From Paragordius varius (lineage: Eukaryota; Nematomorpha), in assembly GCA_964247055.1 (NCBI GenBank), contig OZ176052.1, positions 9,548,001 through 9,612,000 of the forward strand: a stretch of 64,000 nt of DNA, read 5' to 3'. Made by a program: the position numbers and the translations under genes. Below are positions 50,690-62,406 of the stretch, piece after piece. The notes beneath the pieces are model-generated. The model saw only the letters and a program-made list of their open reading frames with translations. It was not told the DNA's origin and did not search any database. Numbering within the stretch: the first letter of the stretch is position 1; every line of letters begins with the position of its first letter.

Positions 50690-52740
50690 GCTCGAAGATT
50701 TGACTTTAAATTTGAAGGAAAATAGATAGCAAAGAATTTTAATGACCAAGGAAAGACTACAAGGAGTTGAATTAATAATGCTTGGAAGTTGAAAAAAAAC
50801 ATGATATTTTTTTACAGCCAATGTTTCAGAGACTGAAGCAAATAATTCACAAACCCCATATATCATCCCAAAGGAATACCGAATGGCATACTTTTGTGGA
50901 AACAAACAGAAGTAATTGAAAACTGGAGGGATTCACCCAAAAAATTTATCACACCTCAAACAATCAGTTTACTAAAAAAGGAACGTAATCCACATATAGT
51001 AAGAGAGTAGAAAGCTTTAAAACAAATTCATAACAATAAAGCAATAAATATCCCAAAAAAGTTTGTAACATCTATTCCTATAAAAACGTGATACTTATGC
51101 TAAAAAGTTTGGGGAACATGTGAGTGGCCGAAAAATTGGGCATCATCTTTATCTTCCAATATACAAAAATGGTGTATCACAGTGTGAAAATTAAATCATA
51201 GCATTATCCGTGATAGTAAGGTCGCGTTAAAACTATTACTAAACAGGATTCACAATATTATACTGTCAGAAATACCAGAAAATTAGGGCCGGATTTATGA
51301 AGGAAAAAAGCACAAGTCGTATATAAACATGAGAGTAATAGTGGAAGCATCTAGATAGTTTCAGAATGATTTATATTGTTTTACCAATTACAACAAGCTT
51401 TATATTCGATTTATGATTCGTTAGAAAGTGACAATTGACATCGTCGCAGTTAATAAGATTGATTATTTCATTATATACAGAACAAACAGCAATTATACGA
51501 ACAACAATAGAAGACACAAAAATATATCGAACAAGGGGTCAGACAAGGGTATTGCTTACCCCCTTATCTGTTCAAAATTGCACAGGAATGATTATGAGAA
51601 AGTTATATGATAAAAGTATTGGAGGAATAGGAAGAAGAACGATCAATAATTGAAGGTTTGCAGACGATACCACCCTTATAGCAGAAAGTGTAATCGATGA
51701 AAATTTGAGTTATAGTTTTATTTTACCTAAAACTTAAATATACCATTTGCAATTCAAGAGTGTCCTCAAGTTGGTCTTTGAAGACTTCAAGTTGGCCCTT
51801 GAACAATTCAAGTTGGTCCTTAAACATTTAAACTTGGTCCTTTGACTTTTTTGTTTTGCTTTTAACTTTTTCTATCAAATCGTATATCATTCATCTATTT
51901 TATCTTTTATAACCTATTTTCAATTATTTAACATTTTAATAATTGAAAATAGTTTATAAATGATAAAATAAATCAATGATTTAAGATTTAATTGATAAAA
52001 GTTAAAAACAAAACAAAAAAGTCAAATTACCAACTTGCAGTGTTCAAGGACCAACTCGGAGTGTTCAAGGATCAACTTGAAGTGTTTAAGGACCAACTTG
52101 AAATGTTCAAGGTCCAACTTGAAAAGGACACTCTTGAAGTGCAAATGGTATAAGCACCTCAGAGCATACGATTGTTAAAGATGGGGTTGAAACAGAACTA
52201 GTTAATCAATTAACATTTTTGGGTGATCGAATTTTCCAGGAATCGTCGACTTTAATAGGCGACGACCAAACTAGTAATTAAAGAGCAAAAGTATAGGAGT
52301 TAAAGCAAAAACAAAATTATTCAATTGTTTTGTTTTCCAGTTACCACATCAGGGCGTGAGAGCTGGTTTTTAAAAAAGAGACAATGAAAATATCCCTTTT
52401 TAAAGGAGGTGTTGGCCTAGGATACTTGGATAAACATGGAAATACAAAATTAATAATGAAAATTATAATACACACATAAATCCTAAAAACAAATACTTAG
52501 AGATAATTTAGAAAAGAATGTTATCTATTTTGGTCGTGTGTGGTCCAATTTTTTAGAGAAAGACAAAATAATTGGCAAGTGAAAAGAGAAAACAAGGCCG
52601 ACCACAGATGAAGTGGTTGGATATGTTAAAAGAGACTAAGATGTCATTGAAAGATTTGAATGTAGCGGTAAACGATAGAAGTGGATATCAATAGTGCAGA
52701 CCATATCCAAAAAGCATTAACTAAGGAATTAAAAAAGGTT
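50690..52740 (+). mobile_element. Non-LTR retrotransposon (LINE) fragment, broken by a MITE
   Basis: Decayed reverse transcriptase and C-terminal region. Pieces in order: KFITPQTISLLKKERNP; GHHLYLPIYKNGVSQCEN; AGFMKEKST; RLIISLYTEQTAIIRTTIED; RGQTRVLLTPLSVQ; RFADDTTLIAES, the catalytic YADD box as FADD; then, after an inserted family A element (51741-52150), QLTFLG; FPVTTSGRESWFLKK and RGRPQMKWLDMLKETK-like text (seen as KQGRPQMKWLDMLKE). The order fits the endonuclease/reverse-transcriptase LINEs common in invertebrates (RTE-like or related). Stops and frame changes are numerous and no 5' end is seen. Confidence 0.8.
51741..52150. mobile_element. Family A element inserted in the LINE
   Basis: 410 bp, flanked by TA. 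The tips are TACCATTTGCA and complement. The left arm has about four and the right arm about six 21-bp units of the TTCAAGTTGGTCCTTGAACA type. It divides the LINE coding remnant exactly between the catalytic box and the C-terminal part, so it is younger than the LINE. Confidence 0.9.
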
Positions 52741-53112
52741 TAAAGAGAAAAAAATGGGGCAAAAAATACTGAGGTGCGTTTTTCATACATTTTTATACAA
52801 AATATTGGGAAGCATGCGCCTAAAAAGCTAAAAAAGCCGCTTTTTAAATTTGGCCCACTCCCCTAAATACTTTTGGATATATCAATTTTAAATCATTTTG
52901 GGAAATGAAGATACTAAGGTAGTTGCATTGGCAAACTGGTCATAACTAGACAAGTTATTATCCATAAAGTTTGGAATATGTATTTAACATAATACTTGAC
53001 GAATAATGTAGATCAAGACTTTGGAAAGATATTTAAATAATAATCATGATTAAAATCAGGTTAAACAAATATTTGAAGCAGTTTGGTTACTAATTGCCAA
53101 AAAGGTTTAAAC

Positions 53113-54658
53113 CAGTGGTAATCACATGAAAAATTTGACGGGCCAAATAAAATATATTTTATTTTTGAGGGCCATGCTTATAATGGCAAATCTTCCATAA
53201 TTATTTGACGCATATGCACATATTTAACTCTAAATTAGCACAATGAATTTTTTGCGAATCGCATGTAAATCCAGCTAAAAACTTGTTTTACAATATTTAG
53301 TTTAAAATCAAATGTTTTAACAACATTTTTTTTATATTTATTATTTGGTTTCACCTCATGGGCCAATCTTACACTTGAATACAACACATTCATTTTAGTC
53401 CTTCGATTCAAATTGGGGTGGATAACCCAGGCCCGTTTAATAAATTCTTTAAAAAATACGGAAGGTATCGAAACCATGGCAAAATTTTGTACTTATATAA
53501 CATTAATAAACCGGAATATATAAAAAATATTTTTCAAAAATACTTGATATTACGTATTTTAGGCTAAAACCCAAAGGTGAAAATTTAGTCAACCTGACAT
53601 ATGAGCAATGGTAAAATAAAAAAATAATACAAATTAACCTCTTTTTCTATTTCTATCAATGTGATTTAAATTAATTTTACCCTTTTAATTAAATAAAGAC
53701 GATATTTTGCGAAAATTTTGGAAAATAAAAATGGGGCCGAAGTAGACACGAAACTCTTTTTCCAAAACGAAATTTTATTAGATATATTGGCATAAATATA
53801 TAATTTTCATAAGGATAGAAGCATAAAATTAAATTGGGACCATTTCCTTAAGTAGTTTTTTTAATAATTCTAACTATTTATTCTGGGAGATTTAGATACC
53901 CTAATTTAATTAAAGTCTTAATACGTCGTCCATATGATCATCGGTTAAGCGATTTCTGTATGTATTTTTGACAAACTTCATTTTCAAATATGCCGTCTCA
54001 CACATGTAAGTTGAGGAAAAATCAGTTAGGATACTTAAGCACATTTTTTATATTTTGTTATTTATTTGGCACTTGCCAAAACTTTATATTTTTCTTTTCC
54101 ACGATACTATTTGAATATAGCCTGCAAATTGGAATCATTTTTAAAATCTCTTAATTCTTCAATGATAAGCGCCTGATCAAAACCGAAAGCTCAAATTGCT
54201 TAAGATTGGAAATATCCATATGCCATGGATTTTCAACGAGTTTTAGGCAATTTTAATATTTATTATTTCTTAAAATCAATATTTCATTTTTCTTATGATG
54301 CAGGATAGCAATGAAAAGAATATGTATATGCAAGTTTGGGTGAAAGGCTTGCTTAAATACAAAAAGTAAATTTAAAAAAAATTTCAAAATAGAAAAGAAA
54401 ATAGAAACAGAAACAACGTATGCCAAAATTTTGAAATCACTTTAATGTAGGGAAATTTTCTGCATTTCAAAATGGGTAAAAAATAAAAATTAACAAAATT
54501 TAAAAAAAAATAAATAATATTAAAATACGCGAAAATTCGTTTATGTGTATTTTAAAAATTTATCAATAAAAAAAATTAAGTGTCAAGATGGTCATAGGGC
54601 AATTTAAAGGACTCTTAGGGCCGCATGCGGCCCGCGGGCCGCGCTTTGATTACCACTG
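53113..54658 (-). mobile_element. hAT element (copy 4), internally deleted, reverse
   Basis: The ends are CAGTGGTAATCACATG and, on the right, GATTACCACTG. The flanks GTTTAAAC (53105-53112) and ATTTAAAC (54659-54666) differ at one base. The terminal 500-700 bp at each side match hAT copy 3 in reverse; most of the transposase is deleted. It contains a family B insertion. Its right end lies 70 bp upstream of the MRPL22 start codon. Confidence 0.85.
53372..53917 (+). mobile_element. Family B element nested in hAT copy 4
   Basis: 546 bp. The host sequence on either side, joined without the element, equals the uninterrupted hAT copy 3 around 49030-49050 (CCAATCTTAATACG on the reverse strand). The filled site shows TTA (or TA) repeated on both sides, so the insertion duplicated 2-3 bp. 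This gives exact element borders for the family. Confidence 0.9.
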
Positions 54659-54728
54659 ATTTAAACTATATATGTTTTTGTCTCTGAATCCATACACCAT
54701 GTGAAATTTAACATGTGTTAACAATTTT

Positions 54729-55958
54729 ATGTTGCCTGCTAAAATTTTAAATAATTTTTCTCCAGGTTCCATTTCTTTTTTTCATACTACGGCATTCACT
54801 CTAAAAAAGTTATGTTATTTATAATATATCAGAGATATTTATAAAAAATTTGGCAAAAAGGGAAATTGGCTTGATTACAATAAAGCCATTTTGCCACCAC
54901 CCGATAACAAAGATGACGATAAGGCACGATATGCGGTACATATAAAATAATTTTAGGAATTTTGCCATGAGCGGCGAAACATAAAATATAGTGCAGAAAA
55001 ATTGTGGTATCCTGCCAAAATGATTCGCGGTATGTCTATTGATGAAGCTATAAAACAATTGACATTTATTCAATATTATGGAGCTAAAGTCATAAGAGAT
55101 GTTTTGCTTGAAGCCCAAGATTTAGCAACTAAAAATCATTTTTTTGAATTCAAATCTAATATGTGGATCGGTATATTTTTTCTAAATTTAATCCTTTTTT
55201 AACCCTATATTTATTTAAGCCTAAATTTTATTAAGACTTAACCTAACCAATACGTTTATATTGTGGTTTCTAGCCCTATTAGTTATGCTCATAAATTAAA
55301 AAATATTTTATTTTTGAATTTATACACTTTTAATTTTCTGAATTATTTTTAATTCAATAATTATAAAATTATCAGATAGTGTTTATTTTTTTGTCCACCA
55401 ATATTTCAAAAAATATCTGCCGCCGTATAATTGAACGTCGCTTTAAAAAATGATTCAAACCGAATTATTTATAACAGTAAACCCATTCCTAATTTCGAGT
55501 AAAACGCCGAAAAATATTTTAAAGTTGTTAGTTAAAAAATAAGATCTTGTTTTTAACAAATTCATTCATTGGTTAAATTTTGAAAGTAACTAATTTTAAA
55601 CAATATGCACCATAAAAAATAATTTAGGACAATATTACATAATTTGTTTTGGTTATTAAGCTAATAAATAATAAATGGACATTAAACAGTGTTTTATTAT
55701 AATTACCAATAATTTTTTAATTTATTGTTTATGTAATTAGCCGAATCATTTTGCACGAAAGCTCTCATGATAAAAGGGATGAGAAAGCAGGCACGAGGTC
55801 GCGCTTCTATCGTAAAATATCGTTATTGTCATTACTTTGTCCGTTTGTTGGAAGGACAACCGCCCGATCTATATTATCCCAAACTTGCTGAAGGATTCGA
55901 ACAGATCAAAAAATATATGGATATACATAGAAATCAAAATATTGATCATGCTCTATAA
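54729..55958 (+). CDS. MRPL22: Mitochondrial ribosomal protein uL22m
   Basis: A component of the mitochondrial large ribosomal subunit, lining the exit tunnel. Four exons (54729-54808, 54833-54935, 54957-55170, 55741-55958) give 204 residues (human 206). The first two introns are 24 and 21 nt and the third 570 nt. The N-terminal 30 residues (MLPAKILNNFSPGSISFFHT...) look like a mitochondrial presequence. Family landmarks are EFCHERRNIKYSAEKLWYPA, KMIRGMSIDEAIKQL, AKVIRDVLLEAQDLA, NMWIAESFC, RGRASIVKYRYCHYFVRLLEG. The ATG at 54729 is the only one in phase upstream. The gene converges on the cyclase-like gene with 54 nt between stops. Confidence 0.94.
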
Positions 55959-56012
55959 TATAAATTTTTATTATATGCAACTAACATATTTTCATTACAC
56001 ATTCAATATCAT

Positions 56013-58878
56013 CTATGTGTCGATGTTGCGTTTCCATTTCGGTATGTAAACGCATGCATCATGTAATTCATCCTTCTTTTGAATCCAATACTTTTTTCCA
56101 ACCAAATAATAGGAATCGGGGTTTTGTGACTGATAAAAGAGAGATAATTAGATATAAAATATTTCAACATCCCAAAAATATATAAAGATGCAAAAAATGT
56201 TACCCTTTGTTCGCACATATAATCTTTATCGCGTTCCCATAGGAGCTTACATGTATTTTTACTGATATGAATTTTGAAAGCTATAAATTAACATATTTTG
56301 GCATACCTGATCCTGTTTGACAAAGTTTGATGGCTGTAGTAACTGTATCACCGAAGAGACAATATCTCGGTAATTTCATACCAATGACCCCTGCCACCAC
56401 GGATCCTAAAACAATATCAATTCATATATATATAGAAATGGATTATTATTGATTTTACTAATGTAAGTTTTTACCTTAAATTTGTTGCTATTATTTAGAT
56501 TGGACTTTGACAATAAGTTAAATTTTATAACGATTCGTTGAGTCTATAATTATTGACTAATTGATTAATTATTTTAATGATAATGTTATGACCTAAAATA
56601 TATCAGTTAAAATAAAATCCTTTCTTTGATAAATAGATATAAAAACCTGTATTAATTCCGATGCTTATCGTAATGTAAGTTGATTTCTTATGAGGAATTT
56701 CGGTGTTTTTACAAATGGTTAGCAAATCAATAGCTAACAAAGATATTTCTTCGACATGTCTAGTTCCATTGTTTGTGGTTATCCCGCTAGCTGCCACGTA
56801 ACTATCATTGACGGATTCAATTTTTTGCACATCATAATAATCCATTTTCTTATCGAATTCGGTAAAGAGTGTATTGAGTAAATTTAAAACCTGAAATTCA
56901 AGTAATAAAAACCATAGTTAGTTATGAAATTATAGCTAAAAGTGGCAATTTTGATAACGATAATATGATTCGTTCTATCGATCATGTATTTTTCGTACAA
57001 ATCGAAGTAAATATAAGAGTTGAGTAAGCTGTATATGTAGGGTAAAGTTTTCGTAAATACAGCCATAATCAGTAAAAAATTGATATATATAAAATCGAAA
57101 AGCAGTACAATGGCCAATGCAGCCTTTTTAATTGAAAGGAAAAGTATTGCACTATGAACGGCTTATTTACGTTGATTATTGCCATTTTATCCTGGTTTAC
57201 CAAAAAAAATTTACAGTTTATATTTGGACATAGTTTCTGAAATAACATCGAATTTAAGCAAATTAAATTGATACAAATTTGAATTTTGTGAGATTCATTA
57301 TTAAAATTGCCTCATAGGCCTTTCCTAGTAAACTGTACATATTTTTGCGATTGCAGAGTCGGTTTTTATTGATTCATGGCAAAGTAAAACGCTTTTTATA
57401 GATTCACAACTAATATAAAATTGATGATGTGTCTTACAAAAATACTCTCTGCCATTAATCATATATTTTCGATAGTGCATATACAGTTAACGAGTCCTCA
57501 CTGGGGTTTAAGTCTTATGGCAAAACGGATTGATTTAAGGCAAAACATAACTTGTCATTAAAATGTTGTACAAACATTTTTTTTTAACGCCAAACCAAAC
57601 ATTATATACATATATATATACTCCGACCAGTCAAAACCAACTTTAAATGATAAATCCCATGATTCTCAAAAATTAATCCAAACTATGTCAGCTAAATCTA
57701 CGAGGGTTAATACATATGCAGGACTTTACACCCAGTGATTTAATCTCGAGGGTAATTACTAATTTTCATTTATCCTCCTTTTAACCTAAAAAGGTCAAAT
57801 TTTTTAACTTAACTAATTATGCATTTTTAAACTATGGGTTCTGAAGTCACATAAATATTATAAAATCGACTTAAGGCCAATTACGATTGCAAACTTGTTA
57901 ATTATAATATCTAAAATATTTGATGCTAAGCTGATTATGTTATTATGGAATGAACCTCAATATATTTTGCACAGTTCTATTATGTAACCTGCTTTATACA
58001 GATATAATATACAACCATATCTATTTTTCTATGCCAAGACTAAAAGATTAAAAAAAGCTTTAAGGTAATTACTTATTTTGGCTTTAAATAATTCTATTAA
58101 TATTAATGCTTTTAGTATAGTTTAAGACGCTTACTCTGACCAAATATACGTATTTTTTATCAGACAACAAATATCAGAATGCGTTTTGTATACATGATTT
58201 TTGTTTGATTGAAACATCCTAGCCTTACCTTATTAACAATATAATAATTTTAATATATAATAGTATCACGACAATGCAAAATTTTAAGTCAATTTTACGA
58301 TGCTGCCAATTTTATTAATTTTCTGGGATTTAATTAAATTATAATACAGTAATATAATAATATATTTGGCTTTCACCAAATCAATGATTTGCTAGTATGA
58401 GAATATAGTTTTTAAATTATACACATATAAATGGCGATTGAAGGACAAATCTCAACTAACTTTGTTAAAATAGTGTAAAAAGGTTTTCAGCAAATTAATA
58501 TATTTTTACACCTATGGCAGATGTATAAGTTTATTCCCTCGAGGTTTGTAAGTAATAGGATAAAAATTTGTCTTTTCTGAATATATATATATATATATAT
58601 ATATATAATAATTTTAGATTGAAAGTCCTTTATGACTTGGCTCTTAAAACTGTAAACTTTTTGAATATATTGAGAGATATTCGCAGAAAAAATGAAATTA
58701 TATTAATCAAAAGCCCCAAATGTTATATTAAAAACTAAAGGATCAGATGCTTATATATTATGATTCATTTACATTACAATGTTATAAATTCAACAATAGC
58801 GTATGGTAAAAAATAACAAATTGTTGAAATTAAACATTTTCCCTATATTTTAAAATTAATTTTGTGTATAATTTTACA

Positions 58879-58913
<35 letters not shown>

Positions 58914-61122
58914 GGTATTGTAAGTTGCATCGACTATTGATCTCGTTCCCAATATGAGTTTTAACTTTGACATTGTTCGTGTTTATAAAATACCGATTTT
59001 ATCAGCTGAAACCACAATAACATTTATTAAAAGTATCGTTCTTTAAATTTGGAGTATTAAGCGTTTGAAAATTTAATTTTTTAACGCTATACGATAACTC
59101 TTATATTGGTTCAATGTAGTAAACCAAGGTACTTTATTCTGGCCTGTCTAGTCATGTATCCTCTTGTTTAATTGACACTATGACCTTTTTAATTTATAAA
59201 ATTTGATTGTGAAACATACCAATCAAAGATTTTTTAAACGAATTCTCAAGTAAAACAAAATAAAATTTTAATCTAATATTGGATACCCAACACAAATATC
59301 TTCCCCGACTTCTTTGATAATTTCGGTATGTTTTATTTATTTTAAGCCCAATTTTGAATGATATAATATCTTTAAATAATCGTTATAATATCCATTATTA
59401 TTTTTTTAATATTTTTAGAGGAGCACTTTTGCATACCGAACAAAACGTGTTGGACATTCCTGGTATAATATATACCATTTACAGTTCAAATTCACCCTTA
59501 AACAATTCAAATTCACCCTTGAACAATTCAAATTCACCCTCGAATAAATAAGATGTTTTTTAAGATTAAAAATTACCTATATTTTAATATATTTTTAAAA
59601 AATAAAATTTTGTTTTAAATTAAAATAATACTGAAAAAAATTATTAATTATGCCATAAAGATATATTTTATATTAATAATGAATTATATTAGTTCGAAAA
59701 CACATAATTTATTTTTAGGGTGAATTTGAATTGTTCGAGGGTGAATTTGAATTGTTCAAGGGTGAATTTGAACTGTAAATGGTATATAAAGCAATAAAGT
59801 AAAAAATGTTCTTACATCTAATGGGGAACACTGTGAGACGATTGTTTCGAATCCAATCACCGTACTAATCAGAACTGTAACACTTTCATAGAATTTGGGT
59901 GTAATTATTTTATTGTGCATCATTAAATTTGCCACATGCATCGGTAATAGTTTGTAAATGAATTTTAGATTCTGGCTCTGTTTCTCCACCAATGTGTCCC
60001 GACTTTGTTGCATTATGGCACAAAACGCATTGATTTGTTTAATCAATTCCATCATGTAACGATACAGGATATACGTATGAATGGTTAAAGTTACCATACA
60101 AATAATGATTATGACAAACAAAATGACCAGTTTAACCACATTTTGTCTCTTTTCCCGCACTATTTGCTTGTAATCAGAGAACGTTGCGTTTAGTAATGCA
60201 CCTTGGTAGCTATAGAAATAATTTTTTAACTATTTCAATTTGAAAATTCTTAAAAAATGGGATTTGCGTAATGCAAAAAGTTGCTATGAACTTAATATAT
60301 AGCAGCTTTCCGTCATAAAGACGCCCTGACCCGTGTACATTTTGTAAATTAAATAGGGCCAAAATAAACTAATTTGTATAAACTAATTAAACTACCGACC
60401 TATATCTAAAAAAGCTCATCTTTACATTATAAATGAGGCCATACCTTTAAAAAAGTATGTTGGATTATTTTAATTTATAAATTTTCTATACATTATAATA
60501 AAAAATATAATATAATATAATATATGTGTTTTTCCATGCGATTAAGGGTATTTATGGGGAAGTCCACTGTCATCTGCATAAAAAAATTAAAATAATCCAT
60601 TTTGGGACATAAAAATTTGTTGTAAACCAAAATAAAAGGACAAAATATCTATTCAATAGATGTGATAAATACAACAAAATATTACCGACTATACGTAGAT
60701 GGCTGTGAAATAAGAGCAAACCCAATGAAAGCTGATATACATGTAATTACGACTATAACTATATTGAAAATTAAAATGGTGTAGAAAAATCGTCTCTTTA
60801 TTGATATGCGTTGCTGATCATTAAGCTCCAAACAATGTAAAAATGGGAATTTGGCATCATGATTTTTTTGATGATGTCTTATACCATATTTTTTGATTGA
60901 TTTTAGTTCGGGATTTTTGCAACAGCAGTTCAATTGATTTGTCGCTACATCTACATTAGAGTCATATACATCAAAGGGTGGCGGTGAGGATTTTTCTTCA
61001 AAATTTACATTAACATGACTGTTATTGTGAGTTGGATATATTTGATTTTTGTTCAAACTTGTAACATTTTTCGAATAATAATTATTGTTCTGGACATGAG
61101 AATGATTAGACTTGTCTTGCAT
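56013..61122 (-). CDS. Two-pass guanylyl cyclase-like protein, catalytic residues lost
   Basis: Receptor-type guanylyl cyclase architecture. Exons in phase: 61122-60686, 60368-60339 (30 nt, least certain), 60209-59816, 56890-56647, 56405-56307, 56280-56204, 56129-56013; 465 residues. A 110-residue Asn-rich cytoplasmic N-terminus is followed by TM1 ([20 protein letters not shown]), a loop of only about 40 residues, TM2 ([20 protein letters not shown]), a coiled linker with [10 protein letters not shown], and the cyclase domain. The Gly-rich and base-selecting parts are kept (KIESVNDSY with Glu; [11 protein letters not shown] with Cys), which points to guanine. The first metal-binding Asp (family FSDIVGF) is Thr (ISTVIGF), and the family NTASR motif is TTAIK. 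Catalysis is doubtful. The layout resembles animal NIT-domain cyclases without room for the NIT domain. An intron near the 3' end is 26 nt; one intron of 2.9 kb holds a family A element. Confidence 0.85.
59473..59784. mobile_element. Family A element in the cyclase intron
   Basis: 312 bp with tips TACCATTTACAG and complement, and TA flanks. Each arm has three 21-bp units of a different sequence type, TTCAAATTCACCCTTGAACAA. The element ends only 31 bp from the 5' splice site of the upstream exon (59815). Confidence 0.9.
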
Positions 61123-62236
61123 CCTTTGTTATAGTAATCAAAAGAATTCGTATAGAAATTGGTTTAAAAACTAGGTGTATAAAATGTTTGGCAACGAAAG
61201 ATATTTATATATAATTAATAAAATAAAGTAAACTACACCATGTACATATACATAAGCAGTATATATATAATTAATTAATTTGCATTGATTTGTAGTACAA
61301 TGGATTTTAGCGGTGGTATATGTAGGTGATTGTTTTAGCTTTAGTATAATAAACAGTTAAAAATTTAACTTTGAACAAAGGTAAAATTCAATCTTATTAA
61401 TATGATTTGGATAGAATGAGAAGGCGATTTTTCAATTTGCCCCAACAATTGTCAAAATTCATTTGTTAGCAACAGATAAAATTGTTATCAGAGATGCGAT
61501 CACATTAATATTTAATGTACCTAACCTACCTTCCCACATATGCCGTTTTTTATATTGTTAATTTGGAAGTTATAGATGTTTAAATTATTCATTCTCCTCT
61601 ACCAAATAATATACGTACGTTTTTTTATTGATTTTATTAATTAAGTCAAAAAAAGGGGTGAAAATTTGACTCCGGAAGGATATCGTAGGTTGTAAGAAAA
61701 TAATTAATATGATAGAATATTAATTAAATTAGTTTTTCATGTTATTTTAATTAATGTAAGAAGAATAGCTGTAAATTTTGTGTTTTAAATTTTATTTTAA
61801 ATTAGTTGTTAAACAATGCGGGCAAATCTCGCCAAAATCCTTCACTATGTTAGTGTTTCTTTTACCTAGAACTAAGTTTTGACTACAAGTTGATTCGGAA
61901 TTTTACTAAAAATAAAGATTTTCTAATGATAGCGCGCTTGTGTATGTACATTCTTTCTGACTAGGAGAGGGAAACAACAGTTCTGTGAATTAAATATTAT
62001 TGATTTCGTTTCCGAAAATTAAAAATATAATTTCTATTTAACGTTGTTAAATAAAAAATTTTCGGAATGGTTTATTCTACTAATAATATATTTATCAAAA
62101 CATATATTTCTATATAAATCTTTAAATGGAACTAAATGTTAAATAAAATTATTGTAAAGGTTGGGTTAATTTTAAATACTAAGTTAATTAAGTATTAACG
62201 GTTAAAATTATTTATAAGAAATATTGAGCTTTATTA
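61123..62236. other. Upstream region of the cyclase-like gene, nothing specific
   Basis: AT-rich, no further gene seen. It must contain the promoter of the minus-strand gene. No motif stood out. Confidence 0.4.
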
Positions 62237-62406
62237 CAGTATGAGTGAGTATACATAGCTAGAAAGTTATTAATTATTGGCAAAGAGCATATACAACAAA
62301 GGGTAGTATTATTGGCTTATAGTTATTTTTTCACTTTTTACTATTAATTGCCAATAATAATTCTCTTTGCTGCATATGGTATTCGGCAATATACTTACTC
62401 ACACTG
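62237..62406. mobile_element. 170-bp MITE
   Basis: Ends CAGTATGAGTGAGTATA and complement (ATACTTACTCACACTG), flanked by TA. The arms stay inverse-related for about 70 bp (shared TTATTGGCAA and GCAAAGAG boxes). Non-coding, Tc1/mariner type by its TA flanks. Confidence 0.75.
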
